From: Albidovulum sp.
GTDB lineage: Bacteria; Pseudomonadota; Alphaproteobacteria; Rhodobacterales; Rhodobacteraceae
Length of the DNA: 64,000 bases
Direction: 5' to 3'
Assembly (NCBI GenBank): GCA_026989275.1
Contig: JALSJQ010000040.1
Location: 62,001 to 126,000, forward strand
The notes under the pieces were generated by a model. It had not been told where the DNA came from, did not search any database, and saw nothing but the letters and a program-made list of their open reading frames with translations. This document shows positions 56,113-64,000 of this stretch, in pieces; positions within the stretch are counted from its first letter, which is position 1; the number at the start of each line of letters is the position of its first letter. The translations under genes were made by a program, and so were the position numbers.

Positions 56113-56907
56113 ATGACCCATGGCAGCGCCAATATCAACCTGATGGTCAAGGCCGCGCGCCGTGCCGGCCGCTCGCTCCTGCACGACTTTCGCGAGGTGG
56201 AGAACCTCCAGGTTTCCATGAAGGGCGCGGGCGATTTCGTCTCGAAGGCCGACATCCGCGCCGAGGAGCTGATCCGAGAAACCCTCCTCGAAGGGCGGCC
56301 CAATTACGGCCTTCTCGGCGAGGAGGGCGAGACCGTCGAGGGCAAGGACCCGACGCGCCGCTGGATCGTCGATCCGCTCGACGGAACCAGCAACTTCCTC
56401 CACGGCCTGCCGCACTGGGCGGTGTCGATCGCCCTCGAGCACAAGCGCGAGATCGTGGCGGCGGTGATCTACGACCCTGCCAAGGACGAACTCTTCTGGG
56501 CCGAGAAGGGCGCCGGCTGCTGGATGAACGAACGGCGCATGCGGGTGTCGGGGCGCAACCGCCTCGTGGAGTGCCTTTTCGCCACCGGCATTCCCTTCGG
56601 CGACCGCCGCTCCCTGCCCGAGACGTTGCAGGATCTGGCGCGGCTGATGCCCCAGAGTGCCGGCATGCGCCGCTTCGGCTCGGCGGCGCTCGATCTGGCC
56701 TGGGTGGCGGCGGGCCGCTTCGACGGTTTCTGGGAGCGCGGCCTCAAGCCCTGGGACATCGCCGCCGGCATCCTTCTCGTGCGGGAGGCGGGAGGGCTCG
56801 TCGAGCCGATCCTGCCCGAAGGCGATCTTCTGCGCGATGGCGACATCATCGCCGCCAATGGCCACATATTCGAGCGCTTCGCCGCCATCATCCGAAACGG
56901 AAAATGA
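56113..56907 (+). CDS. suhB: Inositol monophosphatase family protein
   Basis: Mg2+-dependent phosphatase of 264 residues, SuhB-like. Metal and active-site motifs are GDFVSKADIRAEE, LLGEEGE, WIVDPLDGTSNFLHGLPHWAVS (DPLDGT) and LKPWDIAAGILLVREAGG (WD). It hydrolyses inositol monophosphate or a related sugar phosphate. ATG 56113 has AAGGA upstream. It lies 92 bp after metR on the same strand and is followed at once by a GC-rich hairpin. Confidence 0.93.
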   Translation: MTHGSANINLMVKAARRAGRSLLHDFREVENLQVSMKGAGDFVSKADIRAEELIRETLLEGRPNYGLLGEEGETVEGKDPTRRWIVDPLDGTSNFLHGLPHWAVSIALEHKREIVAAVIYDPAKDELFWAEKGAGCWMNERRMRVSGRNRLVECLFATGIPFGDRRSLPETLQDLARLMPQSAGMRRFGSAALDLAWVAAGRFDGFWERGLKPWDIAAGILLVREAGGLVEPILPEGDLLRDGDIIAANGHIFERFAAIIRNGK

Positions 56908-57252
56908 TCGCCCGCCCGACGGGCGGGCACGAGGGCAAGACGTCTTTCATGCACGGGGAAGGACGCGGCTGCCGCATCCACGGCTGCGGGCACGGCGCCT
57001 GACGAATCGTCTCGCGCGCATGCGAACGGATGCAACACGCTCCGGCGGATCGCCCCGAAGCGACGAAGCATGGGCCATCCGGGAGACGGGGCCGGGTTGA
57101 GAGGACGGGGCGGGTATGCCTTCCCGGCCCCGTTCGGCTGCCGGGCCGTGCCTGCCCGACATCAGGCGCATCGGCGGGAGACGCGACACCCTCCCGGCGC
57201 GGTCGTCGGCGAACCGGAGAGAGCGGCGACGAGCCCGTTTCCGGTGCCGTCT
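56908..57252. other. Non-coding gap of about 345 bp
   Basis: Between suhB and the end of ygfZ. It opens with a hairpin (56910-56928) and then shows GC-rich sequence with a partial inverted repeat around GGACGGGGCGGG / TTCCCGGCCCCGTT. No credible gene or RNA is seen. Confidence 0.5.
56910..56928 (+). terminator. Hairpin after suhB
   Basis: GCCCGCCC (56910-56917) and GGGCGGGC (56921-56928) form a perfect eight-base stem with a three-base loop directly after the suhB stop codon. It lacks a T-run. A transcript-end hairpin is likely. Confidence 0.5.
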
Positions 57253-58035
57253 TCAGATCCCCCGCGTGCCGTCCCAGCGGATGACGGCTTCCCCGGCCCG
57301 CATCTCGCCACCGGCGCGGTCGTAGCGCAGATGGGCCAGCGCCCGGCCGCCGCTCGCGGTGAAGAGCCGCCCCACGGCGCGCCCTTCGGCGGTGATCGCC
57401 GTTCCGGGGGCGGCCCGACCGTCGATCTCGACCCGGGCCATGCCCTTCTTCAGCTCGGTCTTGTGCTTCATCCGGGCGGTCACTTCCTGGCCGACATAGC
57501 ACCCCTTGCGGAAATCGACGCTGCCCATCTGCTCGAAGCCCCATTCGAGGATGTAGCTTTCGCCGGGCTGGAGCTCGATGCCGCTTTCGGGGATCAGGTG
57601 TTCGACCCGCAGCGCGTCCCAGTCCACCCTGCCGGAGGGCGGCAGGGAGTCGGCCGGGCCGATCATCCGCCAGCCGAGAGCCTCGGCACGCGGATCGGCG
57701 AAGGCGCCTTCGGGTGCGGGGCCGAGACCGCAGGCCACGGCAAGATCGGTCGGCACGATCTCGACATCGGCCCGCAGCCTGTAGAGCGCGAGGCGCTTCA
57801 GAAGATCGTCGGCCAGGGAACGGGCCACATCGATCAGGATCCGATCTCCGTCGGGCACGAGGAAGAAATCGGCGAGATACTTGCCCTGCGGCGTGAGGAG
57901 GGCGGCATGAATCGGCCCCTCGGCCAGTTTGCGGATGTCGTTCGTCACCAGCCCCTGGAGGAATTTCTCTCGATCGCCGCCGCCGAGGGCGATGACCCTG
58001 CGTTCGGCGGAAGGTGGCGTCAATCTCCCGTTCAT
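57253..58035 (-). CDS. ygfZ: Folate-binding protein YgfZ
   Basis: Folate-dependent protein that helps assemble or repair iron-sulfur clusters, 260 residues, GcvT-like fold. The diagnostic motif KGCYVGQEVTARMKHKTELKKG (about residues 178-199) has the conserved cysteine. ATG 58035 with GGGGAAGAG upstream is preferred over ATG 58059. It is 69 bp downstream of the ABC exporter on the same strand and may be co-transcribed with it. Confidence 0.92.
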   Translation of the reverse strand: MNGRLTPPSAERRVIALGGGDREKFLQGLVTNDIRKLAEGPIHAALLTPQGKYLADFFLVPDGDRILIDVARSLADDLLKRLALYRLRADVEIVPTDLAVACGLGPAPEGAFADPRAEALGWRMIGPADSLPPSGRVDWDALRVEHLIPESGIELQPGESYILEWGFEQMGSVDFRKGCYVGQEVTARMKHKTELKKGMARVEIDGRAAPGTAITAEGRAVGRLFTASGGRALAHLRYDRAGGEMRAGEAVIRWDGTRGI

Positions 58036-58104
58036 GGCTCTCTTCCCCGTCACGGCCACGTCGCGGCCCTGCGGCGGGCTTCTCCCGCACCGGACAACAT
58101 CTGG

Positions 58105-59898
58105 TCAGCCATCGGCAAATTGCAAGCGGCTGAGCGAGGCGTAAAGCCCGCCCTTGCCGATGAGCGCGTCATGCCGTCCTTCCTCGACCACCCGTCCCCG
58201 GTCCATCACCACGATGCGGTCGGCAGTCCGCACGGTGGCGAGACGATGGGCGATGACGAGGGTGGTGCGCCCCTGCGCGAGGGCGTCGAGCGCGGCCTGC
58301 ACCCGGGCTTCCGATTCGGCGTCGAGGGCCGAGGTGGGCTCGTCGAGCAGCAGGATCGGCGCATCGCGCAAGATCGCCCGGGCGATGGCCACCCGCTGGC
58401 GCTGCCCGCCCGAGAGGTTGGCGCCGCGGGGGCCGACGCGGGTGTCGAGCCCCTCGGGCAGCCGCTCGGCGAAATCGAGGACGAAAGCCGCCCGCGCGGC
58501 GGCTTCGACAGCGGCCTCGTCGGCATCGGGCCGGCCGAAGCGGATGTTGGCGCGGATGGTATCGTCGAACAGCATCGCGTCCTGGGACACGACGGCGAAC
58601 TGGCGGCGCAGATCGTCGAGACCGAGATCGCGGATCGGCATCCCGCCCAGGGTGATGCGGCCCCTGTCGGGATCGACGAGCCGGGTCAGCACGTTGAAGA
58701 CGGATGTCTTGCCGGCCCCCGAAGGCCCGACGAGAGCGACCCGCTCCCCTTCATGCGCGGTGAAGCTCACCCCCCTGAGAGCCGGCTGCCCGCCATAGGA
58801 GAGATGCACATCCTCGAGGGCGATGTTCCGCGGGCTGGAAATCGCCGTCACGGGCCGGGGCCGGGCCGGCGGTCGCACGCGCGGCTTCTCGTCGAACACG
58901 GCGCGGATGCGGGTGAGGGAGGCGGCAGCCTGCTGCCAAGCGCCGGCGACATTGCCGAGTCGGCGCAAGGGTTCGAAGACGAGAGCCATGGCGGTGAAGA
59001 AGCTCATGAACTCGCCCACGGTCTTTTCGCCGCTGATGATCTCGCGCCCCCCCCAGATCAACACCGCGAAGAAACCGATCCCGGCGATGATGTCCATCAG
59101 CGCAGGGATGGCGGCCTGCCCGGCGGCGGTGACGATCGCGCCCTTCACGAAACGGTCGCGGGCCTCGTCGAAGCGGGTTTCCTCCTGCCGCTCCATGCGG
59201 TTGAGCTTGATGGTGGCGATGCCGTGAAACATCTCGTCGAGCCGCGTCGCCAGATCGGCCGCCGCCTGCCGCGCCCCGGTGCTGGCGCGGTGCACGAGAT
59301 TCTGCACCCAGGCGAGCGGCAGGGCGAGAAGCGGCGCGCCGACGAGGGCGACGAGCGTCCAGCGCCAGTCGATCGAGACGGCCACGGCGAGAAGCGAGAC
59401 GAGAGCCACGGCATCGCGCCCGGCGGCGGAGATGATGGTCTGCCAGACGGTGATGACCGCCTGGGTGTCGCCCCGCACGCGCTCGATCAGCGCGCCGGGA
59501 GCGTTGAGATAGAAGAAGGCGGTATCGAGCCCCAGAAGATGGCGCACGAGATCGGACTGCATCCGCGCCACCATCCGCTCGCCGACCCAGGCCATGATCA
59601 CGCGGTGCGCGAAGCCGGCGACCCCACGGATGGTGAAGATGGCCAGAACGGTGCCCGCGACCCACCACATCGCCCCGGCATCGCGGGTGCCGAAGACCTC
59701 GTCGAACAGCGGCTTCACCATCCAGGAGAAGGCGCCGAACATCGCCCCTTCGAGCGACATCAGAAGAAGGGCGAGAAGCAGCCAGCCGAGCTCGCCCCGA
59801 AGATAGCGCCGCCAGAGCCACGGGAAGAGGCGGCGTGCCCGCGCGGCCGGGGGAGGCGGGGACGCCGTGTCGGGCGTATGCGCGGCCGGGGTGCTCAC
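58105..59898 (-). CDS. MsbA-like ABC exporter
   Basis: A 597-residue half-transporter with a six-helix membrane domain (about residues 25-320) and a C-terminal ATPase. Walker A is GPSGAGKTS, the signature LSGGQRQRVAIARA, and Walker B LLLDEPTSALD. Resembles lipid A/phospholipid flippases of the MsbA group, though multidrug or peptide export cannot be excluded. GTG at 59898 overlaps the phosphatase stop by four bases (GTGA) and begins STPAAHTPD; an ATG at 59940 would make a longer overlap. Coupling with the phosphatase gene is probable. Confidence 0.9.
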   Translation of the reverse strand: MSTPAAHTPDTASPPPPAARARRLFPWLWRRYLRGELGWLLLALLLMSLEGAMFGAFSWMVKPLFDEVFGTRDAGAMWWVAGTVLAIFTIRGVAGFAHRVIMAWVGERMVARMQSDLVRHLLGLDTAFFYLNAPGALIERVRGDTQAVITVWQTIISAAGRDAVALVSLLAVAVSIDWRWTLVALVGAPLLALPLAWVQNLVHRASTGARQAAADLATRLDEMFHGIATIKLNRMERQEETRFDEARDRFVKGAIVTAAGQAAIPALMDIIAGIGFFAVLIWGGREIISGEKTVGEFMSFFTAMALVFEPLRRLGNVAGAWQQAAASLTRIRAVFDEKPRVRPPARPRPVTAISSPRNIALEDVHLSYGGQPALRGVSFTAHEGERVALVGPSGAGKTSVFNVLTRLVDPDRGRITLGGMPIRDLGLDDLRRQFAVVSQDAMLFDDTIRANIRFGRPDADEAAVEAAARAAFVLDFAERLPEGLDTRVGPRGANLSGGQRQRVAIARAILRDAPILLLDEPTSALDAESEARVQAALDALAQGRTTLVIAHRLATVRTADRIVVMDRGRVVEEGRHDALIGKGGLYASLSRLQFADG

Positions 59899-60713
59899 GA
59901 CGAACGATCGTTTCCGGTGGCTCGTTGCCGCGCCCGGCATTGTTCCCGGGCGACGGGTGCCGAAGGCCGGTCCTCCGGCAATCCTTCGAGCATCGCCTTC
60001 ACGTCCCGGGCGCGTTCGACGGCCGGGGCCGGGTTCTGTCCGCGTCTTTCAGCGAAGGCGCGGGCAAGTTCGGCTTCGTCGTAGCGGGTGCGTATCCACT
60101 CCTCGAGCGGCAGGCCGTTCGCGGAAGCGAGGTAATGGTCGAAGAAGAAGTCCTGCACGCCGGCGGTGCCGTGGCGGAAATGGAGGAAGCGCCAGTGCAG
60201 CTGGCGGCGGGCCTTCTCGAGCGGCACGCCCTTGAGGATGTGCAGATAGAGCGCGGCGGCAAGGCCGGTGCGATCGGCGCCCGACTTGCAATGAAGCAGC
60301 ATCGGTCGGGGAGCCGTGCGGAGAATGTCGATGAGGGCGACGAGAGAGGCCCGGGGCGGCGGGTGATGGGCGCTCATGTGCAGATCGATCATCTCGATTC
60401 CGAGGGCGTCGCAGGCCTCCCTCTCGAAGAGATAGGCCGCATGGCCCGCCGCGCCGCGCAGATTGACCACCGTGCGCAGCCCGGCCTTCTCGCGCAGCTT
60501 GCGCAGCATTCCGGGCGAAGGGTGGTTCGAACGCCAGACGTCGTCGTCGAGCCGGTGGAAGTTCTTCCACAGGATGCGCAGCACGGCGTGGTCGATCAGC
60601 ATGAAATACCACCAGGCGGCCCGGCGACCGCGGGGGGTGGAGATGTCCTGACCGAAGCTGCGCCGCAGCTTGCGTTCGATCTCCTTGGTCTTGTGATAAA
60701 TGGTCGAGAACAC
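59895..60713 (-). CDS. Dual-specificity/tyrosine-type phosphatase
   Basis: A 272-residue protein with the cysteine-based phosphatase signature LLHCKSGADRTGLAA (HCx5R(S/T), about residues 140-154) and upstream VVNLRGA. The general-acid aspartate is likely in IDLHMSAHHPPP or nearby. No signal peptide. The C-terminal 60 residues are charged and probably disordered. It could act on phosphoproteins, phosphoinositides or lipid head groups. Its stop overlaps the start of the MsbA-like exporter, hinting at a lipid or cell-surface task; inferred. Confidence 0.88.
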   Translation of the reverse strand: MFSTIYHKTKEIERKLRRSFGQDISTPRGRRAAWWYFMLIDHAVLRILWKNFHRLDDDVWRSNHPSPGMLRKLREKAGLRTVVNLRGAAGHAAYLFEREACDALGIEMIDLHMSAHHPPPRASLVALIDILRTAPRPMLLHCKSGADRTGLAAALYLHILKGVPLEKARRQLHWRFLHFRHGTAGVQDFFFDHYLASANGLPLEEWIRTRYDEAELARAFAERRGQNPAPAVERARDVKAMLEGLPEDRPSAPVAREQCRARQRATGNDRSS

Positions 60714-61340
60714 GCGCGCGCTCCTTGGCCCCCACCCCGAGGCAGGTGTCCCATGCCCGCAGCGCCTAGCCTGTCCTGCCGGTCATGGCAAGGGCGAGGG
60801 GGCGGGCTTGCACCCATGTGCGGGGGCTCGCCGAAAAGGCCGAACTCCCGACGGGCAGGGCGGCGGGTTTGCGGCTTCCGGGAGGATCGCATGGCAAACG
60901 CTCATCCCGACGGGCGGGGCGACAGGCCATGCCCGATCCCCGCCGAAGCGGCAGCCGCCCTTCCTCGCTATAGGCAACGGATCGCCCGATGCAACGCATG
61001 CCATTCCTCGACACGCGCACAGCGGTGGGCCGGGTATCATCGCATCTCTTGCGAAGATCGTTTGCGCCTTCATGCCTTCGCAACGCGGCAGCGGGATGCC
61101 TTCCGACGGGCGAAGCGGCAGCCTTCGCATCCCCCGCGCAAGCGGCGGCGGAGCAGCCTGCGATTGCGAGCCGTTCTTACCTGCGGGGGCGACGAGGGGC
61201 GGATCATCTTCGGGTGTCTTGCGAGGATGGCGATGCCTTCATCGCTCGCGCTGCAGCGGCTTTTTCGCCGGCGAGCCGGATGGCGACTGCTGCATGCCTC
61301 CCTGTGCAGCCGGTGCCTGAGCGGCGATCTCTCACGCGGC
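60714..61340. other. Non-coding stretch of about 630 bp
   Basis: Between hisC and the phosphatase gene. No credible gene is seen despite open frames on both strands. CCGACGGGC followed by a G-rich run recurs near 60848, 60909 and 61097, and CTTGCGA(A/G)GAT occurs at about 61048 and 61220. These loose repeats recall, but do not match, those downstream of cobN. Confidence 0.5.
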
Positions 61341-62480
61341 TCAAACCCGACCGTCTCTCGCTGCGCGGGCAGTGGCGAGGGCCTCGGGCAGGGCGGCGGC
61401 GAAGGCGGCCATGTCCTCCGGGCGGCCGACGCTCACCCGGATGCAGCGGTCCTGCGGCGCGGCGAAGGGCATGCGCACGAAGATGTCGCGGGCCGCGAGC
61501 GCCTCGAGCACGGCCCGGGCGAAGGAACCGTCCCCACCGCAGTCGATGGCGACGAAATTGGTTGCCGAGGGCAGGGCCGCGAGCCCGTTTTCCCGGGCGA
61601 TGGCGGCAAGCCGGGCGCGCCCTTCGTCCACCCTCCGCACCACTTCCTCGAGCCAGGCCGCATCCGCGAGCGCGGCCAGCGCCCCGGCCTGGGCGATGCG
61701 GTTGACGCCGAAATGGTTGCGGACCTTGTCGAAGGCGGCGATGAGCGGCCGCGCTCCGAGGGCATAGCCGATCCGGGCCCCGGCCATGCCATAGGCCTTG
61801 GAGAAGGTGCGCAGGCGCACGAGCCGCGGATCCTCGATGTCGCATGCCGGCGTCAGCGCCCCGAAAAGGGCCGGGGGTGCGAATTCGGCATAGGCCTCGT
61901 CGAGAACGAGCAGCGTGCCCTCCGGCAGGGCCTCGAGCAGCCGGGCCACGGCCTCGGCGCCATGCCAGGTGCCCATCGGGTTGTCGGGGTTGGCGAGATA
62001 GACCAGCTTCGGCCGGTGGCGCTCGGCCGCTTCCGCAAGAGCCTCGAGATCCTCGCGGTCGTCGCGATAGGGGACCATCTCGAGCCGGCCGCCGAAACCG
62101 GTGACGTGATAGTTGAAGGTCGGATAGGCACCACGGGAGGTGACGACCACGTCGCCCTCGGCGACCACGAGCCGCACGAGATAACCGAGAAGCCCGTCGA
62201 TCCCTTCGCCCACGACGACGTTCTCCGGCGCGATGCCGTGCCGGCTGGCGAGGGCTTCCCTGAGGTCGTGGTTCTCGGGGTCGCCATACTTCCACACCTC
62301 GCGCGCGGCGTGTGCCATGGCCCGGATCGCGGCCGGGGAGGGGCCGAAAGCGTTTTCGTTGGCGCCGATGCGGGCGCGGAAGGGTCGCCCACGGGCACGT
62401 TCCTGAGCCTCGGGGCCGACGAAGGGCACCGAAGCGGGCAGCGAGGCGACGAGCGGGGTGAAGCGCGGACCGTGGGGCAT
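61341..62480 (-). CDS. hisC: Histidinol-phosphate aminotransferase
   Basis: PLP enzyme of 379 residues in histidine synthesis, fold type I aminotransferase. GANENAFGPSPAAIRAM (about residues 38-54), YLANPDNPMGTW, LDEAYAEF and TFSKAYGMAGARIGYALG (PLP lysine) are present. Aromatic aminotransferase activity is also possible. It starts eight bases after the valS stop codon on the same strand, so it is likely transcribed with it. ATG at 62480. Confidence 0.92.
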   Translation of the reverse strand: MPHGPRFTPLVASLPASVPFVGPEAQERARGRPFRARIGANENAFGPSPAAIRAMAHAAREVWKYGDPENHDLREALASRHGIAPENVVVGEGIDGLLGYLVRLVVAEGDVVVTSRGAYPTFNYHVTGFGGRLEMVPYRDDREDLEALAEAAERHRPKLVYLANPDNPMGTWHGAEAVARLLEALPEGTLLVLDEAYAEFAPPALFGALTPACDIEDPRLVRLRTFSKAYGMAGARIGYALGARPLIAAFDKVRNHFGVNRIAQAGALAALADAAWLEEVVRRVDEGRARLAAIARENGLAALPSATNFVAIDCGGDGSFARAVLEALAARDIFVRMPFAAPQDRCIRVSVGRPEDMAAFAAALPEALATARAARDGRV

Positions 62481-62488
62481 GGCGGGTC

Positions 62489-64000
<1,512 letters not shown>

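Noticed and set aside
57070-60084. Long plus-strand frame opposite ygfZ and the exporter
   Set aside because: Shadow of real minus-strand genes with clear motifs; His/Gly/Arg-rich and without domains.

Overview
The window reads as a chromosomal segment of a GC-rich alphaproteobacterium, most like Rhodobacterales or a nearby order. Supporting signs are the aerobic cobaltochelatase gene cobN with the cbtAB cobalt transporter genes, a PaaABCDE/PaaZ phenylacetate pathway, a divergent choXWV/betIBA choline locus, a DUF6324-type small protein, and a tRNA-His that appears to lack the usual extra 5' G and has A73, a trait reported for alphaproteobacteria. Genus cannot be fixed from this sequence alone. 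Because of the high GC, very long open frames occur opposite real genes; these were discarded.

Layout. 1-1.4 kb: paaA and paaB on the minus strand, the start of a phenylacetyl-CoA epoxidase operon that leaves the left edge. 1.5-10.9 kb: cobalamin genes, namely cobO and a minus-strand operon cbtB-cbtA-cbiM-like-cobW-GNAT-cobN behind a cobalamin riboswitch. 11.1-18.9 kb: smc, a secreted YbjN-like protein, a lytic transglycosylase, a serine hydrolase and a LysR regulator. 19.0-23.0 kb: serine biosynthesis, serC-serA on the minus strand behind a structured leader and serB divergent. 23.0-32.3 kb: a second phenylacetate block (paaR, paaK, paaI and divergent paaZ), a PaaX-family regulator, a Tat-exported molybdenum hydroxylase pair and an FMN reductase.

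32.4-36.7 kb: a membrane protein and greA, electron-transfer flavoprotein dehydrogenase, and a membrane-anchored cytochrome c. 36.9-40.3 kb: tRNA-His, DUF6324, a decayed IS5-type element, tRNA-Cys, a small hypothetical gene and a second transposase fragment; this is the only clearly mobile or decayed region. 40.4-46.2 kb: transporters and exporters (SLC13-type, two LysE-type, EamA-type), the YebC-family regulator and an SH3-domain exported protein. 46.5-53.8 kb: choline uptake (choXWV) and oxidation to glycine betaine (betIBA) around one BetI operator. 54-56.9 kb: metF and metR with a MetR box, then an inositol monophosphatase. 57.3-64 kb: ygfZ, an MsbA-type exporter overlapping a phosphatase gene, hisC, and valS running off the right edge.

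Functional links. The phenylacetate genes convert phenylacetate to its CoA ester (PaaK), epoxidise it (PaaAB plus off-window subunits) and open the ring (PaaZ), with PaaI removing dead-end thioesters. The cobalt transporters feed CobN, with CobW as a likely metallochaperone and CobO acting later on the corrin cobalt. No complete novel defence or mobile system is visible. The most unusual signals are a GNAT gene wedged in the riboswitch-controlled cobalt operon, a serC leader that places the ribosome binding site in a hairpin loop, a degenerate repeat of about 60 bp period downstream of cobN, and the molybdenum hydroxylase next to a PaaX regulator.
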